In this document: piece after piece, positions 1 to 7,261 of the stretch | Numbering within the stretch: position 1 is the first letter of the stretch | Layout: each line of letters begins with the position of its first letter | From: Caulobacterales bacterium RIFCSPHIGHO2_01_FULL_70_19 | GTDB lineage: Bacteria > Pseudomonadota > Alphaproteobacteria > Caulobacterales > Caulobacteraceae | DNA length: 64,000 bases | Assembly (NCBI GenBank): GCA_001794825.1 | Contig: MGLK01000003.1 | Span: 115,429 to 179,428 of the forward strand | Direction: 5' to 3' | The notes under the pieces: model-generated | The model's input: the letters and a program-made list of their open reading frames with translations, nothing else | Told to the model about the DNA's origin: nothing | Databases searched by the model: none | Made by a program: the position numbers and the translations under genes

Positions 1-1
1 G

Positions 2-484
2 CTGTTCTTCGCCGCGGGCCTGTTCGGCGGACCCTCGCGATTGGCCGAGGCCCGCGAAGCGGCTCGCTACGGCGAGCTGTCGGCGGCGCTTCGATCGGGA
101 CTGGCGGCCGTGAAGAGCGCTTTCGATCAGGAAATCGTCTGCCGCGTGGACGGGGAGACGGAGACCGCCGGCGAGGCCGTCGCCGTCCTCTGCCCGCTGG
201 CTTCACGCCGGCTGCCGTCGGAGGCGCCGCTGTTGGAGGCCGCCGCCGTCGATCTGGAAAGCACCCTGGACGCGCTGCGCCTGGTCCTGAACGCCGCCTT
301 CCGTGACTGGCGCGCGGATCCGGCGGTGCGCTGCAGCGAGACGACCGGGCTGGAGATCGACTCCGACGCGGAGGTTCCCGCCCTGCTGGACGGGGAGCGG
401 TTCGAATTCGCGGCGCCGTTCCGGGTCGAGGTGGCCGAGCAGGCCTTCGAAGCCCTGGTCCCTGCCGCGCTCTCCGCCGGCTGA
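2..484 (+). CDS. Hypothetical protein, 5'-truncated by the window edge
   Basis: The reading frame is open from base 2 and ends at TGA 482-484, so the true start probably lies upstream. An in-window TTG at 41 is possible but has no clear ribosome site. The first visible residues (LFFAAGLFGG) look like the end of a signal peptide or membrane helix. The rest (about 150 residues) is acidic and soluble, with two cysteines in 'IVCRVD' and 'VLCPLA' and a third in 'VRCSET'. I do not recognise the family. It is convergent with the TerC gene, leaving a 24 bp gap. Confidence 0.55.
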   Translation: MFFAAGLFGGPSRLAEAREAARYGELSAALRSGLAAVKSAFDQEIVCRVDGETETAGEAVAVLCPLASRRLPSEAPLLEAAAVDLESTLDALRLVLNAAFRDWRADPAVRCSETTGLEIDSDAEVPALLDGERFEFAAPFRVEVAEQAFEALVPAALSAG

Positions 485-508
485 CGTCGCAAGGAGGGAT
501 GCAGCTGG

Positions 509-1498
509 TCAGCCGGGCGTCGGACCGCTGGGCGTACGCCGCGTGCGCCAGAACGAATAGGCGACGCCTCCGATCAGCACCGACAAGGTTACGGTCAGGG
601 AGACCATCGGGTCGATCTTTCCGAACAACGCGTTGTAGAAGATCTTCACCCCCGCCAGGCCCAGCAGCAGGCCCATCGCCGTCTTCAGATGCTCGAACCG
701 GCGGATGACGTCCGAGAGGGCGAAATAGAGCGCCCTCAGGCCCAGCACTGCGAAGATGTTGGAGGTGTAGACGATGTAGGGATCGGTGGTGATGGCGAAT
801 ATCGCCGGTACGCTGTCGATGGCGAACAGGACGTCGCTGAGCTCGACCAGGATCAGGGCGAGCAGCAGGGGCGTCGCGGCCAGCCGCGCCGAACCGCCGC
901 CCGGCCGGACCTCGCGGACGACGAAGCGGTCGCCGTGCAACTCGGCCGTGACCGGCAGCCGGCGCCGCAGAAGGCCGTAGAGCGGATTCTGCAACGCGTC
1001 TCCGGCCTGGCTGTGCGGCCGGGCCAGGCGATAGCCGGCATAGAGCAGAAAGGCGCCGAAGACCGGCAGCACCCAGGCGAACGCGTGCACCAGCGCCGCG
1101 CCCAGACCGATCAGCATGGCGCGAAGCAGCAGGACGCTGAGAATCCCCCAGAAAAGCACCCGGTGCTGGAACTCCCGGGGAATGGCCAGGGCGCCGAAGA
1201 TGGCCGAGATGACGAAGATGTTGTCCAGCGAGAGGCTCTTCTCCAGCAGGTAGCCGCTGAAGAAGGCGGCGCCCGCATCGGGCCCCAGGCTCCACCAGGT
1301 CCATGCGCCGAATGCCGCCGCGACGGCGACATAGGCCCCGCTCAGCAGCAGGCTCTCGCGCAGGGGGATCTCGCGCGACCGGCGGTGCAGGACGCCCAGG
1401 TCGAAGACCAGGAGCGCCAGCACGACTGCTCCGAACAGACCCCAGAGCCACAACGGCTTGTCGAGAAACGCCCCGCCCAGGTCCAGGGCCATGCTCAC
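509..1498 (-). CDS. TerC/Alx family integral membrane protein
   Basis: Inner-membrane protein of the TerC family, 329 residues, the usual length for Alx-like members, which have been linked to tellurite resistance, alkaline response and metal export. About nine hydrophobic segments are visible. The two family motifs with buried acidic residues are present: EKSLSLDNIFVI (86-97) and ELSDVLFAIDSVPA (219-232). The GTG start at 1498 overlaps the stop codon of the upstream sigma-factor gene (GTGA), so the two are probably translated together. An ATG two codons inside is an alternative start. The family is secure. The ion transported is unknown. Confidence 0.9.
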   Translation of the reverse strand: MSMALDLGGAFLDKPLWLWGLFGAVVLALLVFDLGVLHRRSREIPLRESLLLSGAYVAVAAAFGAWTWWSLGPDAGAAFFSGYLLEKSLSLDNIFVISAIFGALAIPREFQHRVLFWGILSVLLLRAMLIGLGAALVHAFAWVLPVFGAFLLYAGYRLARPHSQAGDALQNPLYGLLRRRLPVTAELHGDRFVVREVRPGGGSARLAATPLLLALILVELSDVLFAIDSVPAIFAITTDPYIVYTSNIFAVLGLRALYFALSDVIRRFEHLKTAMGLLLGLAGVKIFYNALFGKIDPMVSLTVTLSVLIGGVAYSFWRTRRTPSGPTPG

Positions 1499-2427
1499 GC
1501 CGCTCCTGGAGCAACGCGCTGGCCCGCCGGGACGCGGGGTTCTTGCGGCGCGGGCTCGGGAAGGCGTGTCTGCAGCGCCCTGAGCATATGCGTCTGAACC
1601 TTTTCGAACGCCCGGGCCTCGATCTGCCGGATGCGCTCACGGCTGAGGCCGTACTGCCGGCCAAGGTCCTCCAGCAGGCTGGGCGGCTCCTTCAGGCGTC
1701 TCTCGCCGAGGATATGCCGTTCGCGGGGCGTCAGCGTCGCCAGCGCCGCCTCCAGGCAGGCGCTGCGCAGCCGCCACTCTTCGGCCTCGGCCAGTTGACG
1801 CTCCGGATCGGCGGCGGCCTCGTCCTGGAGGACGTCCTGCCATTCCTCATCGGAGTCGGCGGCGATCGGGGCGTTGAGCGAGGCGTCGCGCGCCGCCAGG
1901 CGGCGGTTCATCGAAAGGACCTCGTCTTCGCGGACGCCGAGGCGATCGGCGATCAGGCGCGTCTGCTCGGGCGGCAGGTCGCCGTCCGACAGGGCGGCGA
2001 TCCGCGCCTTGGCCTCGCGCAGCTTGAAGAACAGCTTCTTGGGAGCCCCGCCGGTCCCGAGCTTCACGATCGACCAGGTCTTCAGGATGAATTCCTGGAT
2101 CGCCGCGCGAATCCACCAGACGGCGTAGGTGGCCAGCCGGAAGCCCTTGTCGGGGTCGAACTTCTTGACCGCGTGCATCAGGCCGAGATTGCCCTCCGAG
2201 ATCATTTCCCCGAGCGGCAGGCCGTAGCCCCGGTAGCCCAGGGCGATCTTGGCCGAAAGGCGCAGATGGCTGGTGACCAGCTGGCGGGCGGCTTCGGGGT
2301 CCTGGTGCTCCCTCCACCGCTTGGCGAGCATGTACTCCTCGTCCTTGCCAAGCAGCGGAAACCTGCGGATTTCGGCGAGATACCGACGAAGACCCCCTTC
2401 AGGCGAAGGAAAGGTCAGGGTCGTCAC
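1495..2427 (-). CDS. rpoH: RNA polymerase sigma-32-type factor (RpoH paralogue)
   Basis: Group 3 sigma factor directing RNA polymerase to heat-shock or stress promoters; 310 residues. Region 2 is at about 50-120, including YAVWWIRAAI. An RpoH box (KKLFFKLR, about 130-137) marks it as a sigma-32 type. A region 4 helix-turn-helix ends in LSRERIRQIEARA. The GTG start at 2427 has a GAGGAG ribosome site. It is co-transcribed with terC. Alphaproteobacteria often have two RpoH copies, and the company of a membrane stress gene suggests this is an accessory RpoH2-like one. Upstream, 2476-2501 holds a GGAAA-N17-CGTT pair on the minus strand, one mismatch from the EcfG promoter, hinting at general-stress control. 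Confidence 0.88.
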   Translation of the reverse strand: MTTLTFPSPEGGLRRYLAEIRRFPLLGKDEEYMLAKRWREHQDPEAARQLVTSHLRLSAKIALGYRGYGLPLGEMISEGNLGLMHAVKKFDPDKGFRLATYAVWWIRAAIQEFILKTWSIVKLGTGGAPKKLFFKLREAKARIAALSDGDLPPEQTRLIADRLGVREDEVLSMNRRLAARDASLNAPIAADSDEEWQDVLQDEAAADPERQLAEAEEWRLRSACLEAALATLTPRERHILGERRLKEPPSLLEDLGRQYGLSRERIRQIEARAFEKVQTHMLRALQTRLPEPAPQEPRVPAGQRVAPGAA

Positions 2428-2602
2428 GGCTGTGCTCCTCTACGCTGTTGAATGATTGAGGGTTTCGGCCCGCGAAACGACGAAGGCGGCGATAGGTTTC
2501 CGCTCGATCGGCCAAAATCCCGCTCGTCGCCGACAGAGGACGAGAGCGGGGTTAAGCCGGCGCCGGGCGTGCGCCGTAGCGACGCCCAAGCCGGGTCAGG
2601 CG

Positions 2603-2890
2603 TCAGTTCAGGGGGGTCTCAAGCCGATCCAGGCGGGCGAGCGCCGCCTTAATGTCCTGTACGGGCACCGGCGCTTCGGTTCCGATCAGCCAGCGCAGGG
2701 TGGGGTGGTTCTCGACGGCGCAGGCGTCCGAGGCCCAGGACGACAGGATTGCGCGTTTCTCGCCCGCGTCGAGATCCGGGTCCTTGAGCACATCGAACGG
2801 ATCCTGGAAGCCGATGACGGGCCTGAGCAACTGGTCCCGCGCTTCGGCAAGCCCCCTGAACGGGGGCGTGAGGTCTGCGGAATTCAGCAT
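2603..2890 (-). CDS. Small conserved hypothetical protein (95 aa)
   Basis: Acidic, soluble 95-residue protein with no signal peptide or membrane segment. The central stretch 'PFDVLKDPDLDAGEKRAILSS' followed by 'WASDACAVE' and 'PTLRWL' resembles a small uncharacterised alphaproteobacterial family that I know only as hypothetical. The ATG at 2890 lies inside a gap of 175 bp on each side, so it seems to be a single-gene unit. I assign no function. Confidence 0.65.
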   Translation of the reverse strand: MLNSADLTPPFRGLAEARDQLLRPVIGFQDPFDVLKDPDLDAGEKRAILSSWASDACAVENHPTLRWLIGTEAPVPVQDIKAALARLDRLETPLN

Positions 2891-3066
2891 CGCGCGCCTC
2901 TCGTCTCAATCGTCTCGCACAAGCAGGTTGGACCCAGGAGACGCCGGAAACGCCGGGCGCTTCCTGCCGGCCGACCCCTTTCGGCCGCCCGGCGCGAGAA
3001 GAGGTAGGAAGCTCCCAATTCAGGTCAAGCGCTGGCGGGGTTCGCCTGGCGCCGTCGGGCGTCGGC

Positions 3067-3603
3067 TCACAACTCCAGCCGCAGCACGTGCCGGCGCGAC
3101 CCGGCCCGGGCCACCTCGCGAAAGCCGCGCGCGTGAAACAGGGGCGGGAAGCCCATGAAGCGGTAGCTGGGGGAGTGGGGATCGACCGGGTAGCCTTCCA
3201 CGGCCCGGGCGCCGCTTCGCCGCGCCAAGTCCACGGCCGCATCGAGCATGCGGCCCGACAGCCCCTTTCCACGATGGTCGCGCCGCACGAAAAAGCAGGT
3301 GATCGCCCAGACCCCCTCCTCGTCCTGCTGGTCGTCGCGTAAGCGCAGGAAGGTCTCGCGGGGCGCGGCCGAGCACCAGGCCACCGGCTCGCCGTTCCAG
3401 TAGCCGAGCAGGCCGATCGGCGCGCCCGCATCGGTCCGCGAGCGCAGCGCCTGCTTGCGGCGGACGTTGTCGGCCTGGGTGCGGTCTTCCATCGGCCGCC
3501 AGGCCATGCACCAGCAGTAACGCGGCCCGCCGCGGCGTTCGAACAGGGCCTCGAGATCGGACCAGTTGTCCGGTGTCACGGCCTCGACGGTGAACTCACT
3601 CAT
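3067..3603 (-). CDS. GNAT family N-acetyltransferase
   Basis: Cytoplasmic acyltransferase of the GNAT fold, 178 residues. The acetyl-CoA binding motif A is VRRDHRGKGLSGRML (about 107-121), matching the Q/RxxGxG/A pattern. The C-terminal YPVDPHSPSYRFMGF segment is typical of GNATs that carry the 'x-G-F' motif B. The N-terminal part has a cluster of aromatic and cysteine residues (YCWCMAW). The substrate cannot be read from the sequence. The gene stands between the 95-residue protein and the Bax-inhibitor gene on the same strand, with gaps of 176 and 103 bp. Confidence 0.85.
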   Translation of the reverse strand: MSEFTVEAVTPDNWSDLEALFERRGGPRYCWCMAWRPMEDRTQADNVRRKQALRSRTDAGAPIGLLGYWNGEPVAWCSAAPRETFLRLRDDQQDEEGVWAITCFFVRRDHRGKGLSGRMLDAAVDLARRSGARAVEGYPVDPHSPSYRFMGFPPLFHARGFREVARAGSRRHVLRLEL

Positions 3604-3645
3604 GACGCGTCCGATGCGAAAATCGGCTTTCGGCGTGAAACGCCC

Positions 3646-3677
3646 GACAAAAAGAAGGGCGCCGGACCGGCGCCCTT
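3646..3677 (-). terminator. Rho-independent terminator of the Bax-inhibitor gene
   Basis: On the minus strand an 11-bp stem (AAGGGCGCCGG paired with CCGGCGCCCTT) is followed at once by CTTTTTG. The paired arms are 3667-3677 and 3655-3665. It lies 30 bp after the stop codon of the Bax-inhibitor gene. This is the only stem in the window with a proper T tract. Confidence 0.85.
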
Positions 3678-3706
3678 GATCCGACCTGCGGCCGACGGTC
3701 CAGCAG

Positions 3707-4459
3707 TCAGGCTCGTCGCTGGCCGAACAGCGACAGCAGGAATTGGAACAGGTTGATGAAGTTGATGTAGAGGCTCAGCGCCCCGAAGCTCGTCGCCACG
3801 CCGCGCGAGGCCGCGTCGCCCAGTTGGTAGTAGGTCAGCTTCAGGCGCTGGTTGTCGTAGGCGATCAGGCCGGCGAAGATGAAGACGCCGATCACGCTGA
3901 CCGCGAACTGCAGCGCCTCCCAACGCAGGAGGAGGTTGACCAGCGAGGCGATGATCAGGCCGATCACGCCGACGATCAGGAAGGAGCCGAAGCCGGTGAG
4001 GTCCTTCTTCGTCGTATAGCCCACGAGACTGAGCGCCCCGAAAGCGGCGGCGGTGATCAGGAAGGTCGAGGCGATGGACGCGCCGGTATACGCCAGCGCC
4101 AGCACGCCGAGCGAGGCGCCCATCAAGGCCACGATCGTCCAGTAGAGGGCGTTCGCCGCGCCGCTGGTGGGATTGCGCATGGCGAAGCCCGACACGAGCA
4201 GGATGGCGAGCGGCGCGAACGCCACGCCCCATCCCAAGGGGGTCATGCCGGCCAGCCGGCCATCGGCGGTGAGCAGGAACAGAAGATCGCGCACGGGCGC
4301 GACGCTCGACGTCGTCCAGGCCACGGCGGCGGAGACCAGAAGGCCCAGCGCCACCTTGTTGTAGACGCCGATCATGAAGGTCCGGAGCCCCGCGTCGAGC
4401 GCCATGTCGGCGCGATCGACCGCGACCGGACCGGGGTGGGTGCGATGCAGGTCAGTCAT
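3707..4459 (-). CDS. Bax inhibitor-1 (BI-1/YccA) family membrane protein
   Basis: Seven-helix inner-membrane protein of the BI-1 family, 250 residues, the usual length. Bacterial members are linked to membrane-protein turnover (YccA inhibits FtsH) or pH-sensitive calcium leak. The sequence opens with a hydrophilic tail, then 'LRTFMIGVYNKVALGL', a family hallmark, and ends with 'LYINFINLFQFLLSLFG', another one. The start is ATG 4459, preceded by GAGGA. The frame is open further upstream but lacks a better ribosome site. It sits downstream of an hsp20 gene on the same strand, separated by a hairpin, so it is probably its own transcription unit. Confidence 0.9.
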   Translation of the reverse strand: MTDLHRTHPGPVAVDRADMALDAGLRTFMIGVYNKVALGLLVSAAVAWTTSSVAPVRDLLFLLTADGRLAGMTPLGWGVAFAPLAILLVSGFAMRNPTSGAANALYWTIVALMGASLGVLALAYTGASIASTFLITAAAFGALSLVGYTTKKDLTGFGSFLIVGVIGLIIASLVNLLLRWEALQFAVSVIGVFIFAGLIAYDNQRLKLTYYQLGDAASRGVATSFGALSLYINFINLFQFLLSLFGQRRA

Positions 4460-4576
4460 GGGGTCCTCATGCAGGCTTTCGTCGATCCCGGGCGGCCGGG
4501 CTGCGAGCGCCACCTGCGATGCCAGCGGCCTCATGGCCGCGGGCGCGGCGGGCCGGATCACAGACCGGAAGGCCGA

Positions 4577-4601
4577 GCGCGCGGGCCTTGAGCCCGCGCG
4601 C
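4577..4601 (-). terminator. Hairpin after hsp20, likely terminator
   Basis: A perfect 10-bp stem (GCGCGCGGGC with its complement) and a 5-nt loop begin 12 bp after the stop codon of the small heat-shock gene. There is no T tract, so it is a weaker call than the terminator at 3646. Confidence 0.5.
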
Positions 4602-4612
4602 CCGGACCCTGC

Positions 4613-5125
4613 CTAGTGCTTGGTGCTCCCGTTGATCGGGATGCGCTTGACGCGCTCCTCGGCCTGGGCCGACCGGGGCATGTCGATGGTCAGCACGCCC
4701 TTGTCGAAGGTCGCGCGGGCCTGGCTGTCGTCGACGTCGCCCAGCGCGATCCGGCGCTCGAAGCGACCGTAGTAGCGCTCGCTGACGCGGCGGCCCTTGT
4801 CTTCGGTTTCCGAGCGCTTCTCACCGCGTAGGGTCAGCACGCCGTCGCGGAACGAGACGTCGATGTCCTTCTCGTCCATGCCCGGCAGTTCGGCGGTGAC
4901 GCGGTAGCCGTCGTCGGTCTCCTCGACCTCCAGGGTCGGCCACTGATTGTTCCACATCGTCGGCGCATCGAAGCCGCGGAAGACGTCGTCGAACAACCGG
5001 TTCATTTCCTGGTGCAGTCGCAGGAACGGGCTGATCTCGCTCGTCCCCGACCAGCCGCGGTCGCGATCCTGGAGAGCAAGATTGCGGTCCTTGCGGCCCC
5101 AGGGAACCATTTCGCCAAGAGACAT
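4613..5125 (-). CDS. Small heat-shock protein, Hsp20/alpha-crystallin family
   Basis: ATP-independent holdase chaperone, 170 residues. The alpha-crystallin domain covers about residues 60-150, with the conserved 'ELPGMDEKDIDVSF' and 'GVLTLRGEKR' strands and a 'FDKGVLTIDMPR' strand near the end. The last residues (KRIPING) supply the C-terminal I-x-I-type anchor that docks on neighbouring subunits. The start is ATG 5125 with a strong GAGGAGG ribosome site; a longer open frame to 5305 lacks support. A second, unrelated hsp20 copy lies at 34673 inside the FixK-box region, so the two copies probably answer to different signals. Confidence 0.93.
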   Translation of the reverse strand: MSLGEMVPWGRKDRNLALQDRDRGWSGTSEISPFLRLHQEMNRLFDDVFRGFDAPTMWNNQWPTLEVEETDDGYRVTAELPGMDEKDIDVSFRDGVLTLRGEKRSETEDKGRRVSERYYGRFERRIALGDVDDSQARATFDKGVLTIDMPRSAQAEERVKRIPINGSTKH

Positions 5126-5401
5126 TACAGTCCTCCTCTTCAAGAATGGAGGGCCCGCAGCGACCGTCCGGCCCGCCAGAGCGAACATCTCTCGCAGCGC
5201 GCCAATCGGCGAGCGGCCTGGGATGGCGAGGAAGGAGTTCACGGCGGCGGACCGCCCGCGAGTCCTGCTCGCAAGGCCCGCGCGCCGGAGGGCGTAGACT
5301 GTCATCGCCGTCGTGGCGCGAGGGTCGTCTGTCGGACCGGACCGTCCTCGGGCCCGGAACGCCGCCGTCGCCGGCGGCGTCAGATGAGTTAGGGCGCGGC
5401 T

Positions 5402-5647
5402 CTATCGGGTCAAGAGGGGCGGAGCCGTCGCCAGAGCGGAATCGGGCGACAATTTCAGCCGCTCGCGCTCCGGCGGAAAATAGCGGACCAGCTCGACCTC
5501 ATGGTCGGCGACGGCCGCGGCGTTGAGGTGCGACAGCAGTTCGGCCGCCCGGCGAAGCAGGGCGGCGCGATCGCCGGTGTCGGGCAGGACGATGCCTGAG
5601 ATGTGGTCGGCGCCTTTCAGCTTGGCGAGGAAATGGCGGGTGCTCAT
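5402..5647 (-). CDS. Small hypothetical protein (81 aa)
   Basis: 81 residues, soluble, beginning MSTRHFLAKLKG and rich in leucine and alanine in a central helix-like stretch (DRAALLRRAAELLSHL). I do not recognise the family. The ribosome site is weak (GAGAGA). The gene is divergent from the small membrane protein and protease at 5879. It could be a spurious frame, but the amino-acid composition is ordinary for this genome. Confidence 0.5.
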   Translation of the reverse strand: MSTRHFLAKLKGADHISGIVLPDTGDRAALLRRAAELLSHLNAAAVADHEVELVRYFPPERERLKLSPDSALATAPPLLTR

Positions 5648-5878
5648 CGGGGTCTCTCACGTTCGGGCCCATCAATGCGCAACCGCCAGGGCGGTTTCCG
5701 CCCGAGCGCCGGATCAGACGCGGAGGGGGACCAAAGTCGCCAGCGCTCAGGAGGATTTCCAGCCTGCGGGGTCTTCCGGCCGCGCGCGCGCCCTAGATGA
5801 TTCTGCGTCCGGCCGGCGGCGCAGCGCCGCGCGTCGGTCCCGGCAAGCCATGTGTAGAGAAAGGAGGAGACACAAGCC

Positions 5879-5992
5879 ATGGCCCGGAAGTCCCAATCGC
5901 GGCTCTCCCGCGAAGAAGAAATCCTGGCCTATCTGGCCATCGGCGTTCTGGTCGGGGCGATCGCCCTCGTGGTCGCCGCCATCGCGGTCTGA
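5879..5992 (+). CDS. Tiny single-pass membrane protein (37 aa)
   Basis: A 37-residue frame: a basic and polar head (MARKSQSRLSREEE) followed by one hydrophobic helix of about 22 residues. It has one of the best ribosome sites in the window (AAGGAGGAG, 8 nt before ATG) and its stop codon is 2 bp before the ATG of the HtrA protease, so translation of the two is likely coupled. It is too short for most gene callers. A role as a membrane partner or regulator of the protease is inference from position only. Confidence 0.65.
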   Translation: MARKSQSRLSREEEILAYLAIGVLVGAIALVVAAIAV

Positions 5993-5994
5993 CC

Positions 5995-7149
5995 ATGGCC
6001 GGCCGGACGCAACTGTGGGCCGCGGGCGCGGCGGCGGGCGGTGTTCTCGGCGCCGGGGCGCTGGCCGCCGCCCTCAACGTCGCCGAGCCCGGTTCGGACC
6101 TGCATCGGTTGGTGATGCCGCGCTGGAGCGCCGAAGCCGTCCGGCTGCCGGGCGGGGCGCCGAAGACCTTCGCGCCGATCCTTGAGCGGGTGTCGCCGGC
6201 GGTGGTGTCGATCTACTCCACCGCGACGGTGGCCCCGCCGCAGGTGATCATCCCCGAGCTCCCCTTCTTCGGCGGTCCGGAATACCTGCCGCCGATGCAG
6301 GCGATGTCCTCGGGCAGCGGCTTCTTCATCTCGGCCGACGGCTATGTGGTGACCAACGACCATGTCGTCGCCGGGGCCGAGGAGGTCGAGGTGGTCCTCC
6401 AGGACGAACGGCGCCTCAAGGCGCGGCTGGTCGGCCGCGACCCGGCCACCGATCTGGCCGTCCTCAAGGTCGATGGCGGCCGCTTCCCGTTCGTGAACTT
6501 TGCGCAAACCGCGCAGCCCAGGATCGGCGACTGGGTGGTCGCCGTCGGCAACCCGTTCGGGCTCGGCGCCACGGCCACCGCCGGCATCGTTTCCGCCCGG
6601 GGCCGCGACATCGGCTCGAGCTTCGTCGACTACCTGCAGATCGACGCTCCCTTGAACCGCGGCAACTCCGGCGGACCCACCTTCGACGTCCACGGCCGGG
6701 TCGTGGGCGTCAACACCGCCATCCTGTCGCCGTCCGGCGGCTTCATCGGCATCGGCTTTGCCGTTCCGGCCCACGTGGCCGACAAGGTGTCGCGGCGGAT
6801 AATCGAGCGGCGGCCGATCGAGCGGGGCTATCTCGGGGCGGCGCTGCAGGATGTGACCCCCGAGACCGCCGAGGCCCTCGGGCTGTCCGGGACCGGCGGC
6901 GCCCTGGTCGTCTCCGTCGCGCCCGGAGGTCCCGCCGCCGCCGCCGGCCTGCAGCCTGGCGACGTGATCACGACGGTGGAGGGCGGGCGGATAGCCGACG
7001 CCGCCGCGGCCACCCGATTCGTGGTGCGCAAGAAGCCGGGAGAGGTGGTGCGGCTCGGGGTGCGCCGGGACGGACGTCCGGTGGGGCTGTCGGTGCGCCT
7101 GGGGGCGCGGCCGCCGGAAGACCTGCTGCGGCTCGGCGAAGGGCCGTGA
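5995..7149 (+). CDS. Trypsin-like serine protease with one PDZ domain (HtrA/DegP family)
   Basis: Envelope protease of the HtrA family, 384 residues. The catalytic triad is visible: H123 (TNDHVV), D153 (ATDLAVLKV) and S225 (RGNSGGP). One PDZ domain follows at about 275-370, which is the DegS or HhoA-like layout. The N-terminus has a hydrophobic stretch (residues 8-28), a signal peptide or membrane anchor. The start is ATG 5995, right after the tiny membrane-protein gene (TGACCATG). It shares high identity in the protease core with the next gene, so the pair looks like an old tandem duplication. Confidence 0.92.
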   Translation: MAGRTQLWAAGAAAGGVLGAGALAAALNVAEPGSDLHRLVMPRWSAEAVRLPGGAPKTFAPILERVSPAVVSIYSTATVAPPQVIIPELPFFGGPEYLPPMQAMSSGSGFFISADGYVVTNDHVVAGAEEVEVVLQDERRLKARLVGRDPATDLAVLKVDGGRFPFVNFAQTAQPRIGDWVVAVGNPFGLGATATAGIVSARGRDIGSSFVDYLQIDAPLNRGNSGGPTFDVHGRVVGVNTAILSPSGGFIGIGFAVPAHVADKVSRRIIERRPIERGYLGAALQDVTPETAEALGLSGTGGALVVSVAPGGPAAAAGLQPGDVITTVEGGRIADAAAATRFVVRKKPGEVVRLGVRRDGRPVGLSVRLGARPPEDLLRLGEGP

Positions 7150-7202
7150 GCGCGACCGTTGACCGGGCGGGCTTCGACCCTATCTGGGACCGCAGCAAGC
7201 AA

Positions 7203-7233
7203 GGCGGCGCCGTCGTCCCCTTCAGGCGCCGCC
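7203..7233 (+). terminator. Hairpin between the two protease genes
   Basis: Perfect 9-bp GC stem (GGCGGCGCC) with a 13-nt loop, followed by GTTTGG, 54 bp after the stop of the first protease and 28 bp before the second. It could end or attenuate transcription between the two copies. Confidence 0.45.
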
Positions 7234-7261
7234 GTTTGGCACAGCTGAAGACGAGACGAAG

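Noticed and set aside
689..1597. Long plus-strand frame (302 codons) across terC and rpoH
   Set aside because: It is antisense to two well supported genes and its product is glutamine-, arginine- and aspartate-rich with no domain, as expected of a shadow frame in GC-rich DNA.
3677..3690. TTGATCCGACCTGC as a FixK box near the Bax-inhibitor gene
   Set aside because: Only the first half-site is present. It lies downstream of the gene and next to the terminator.
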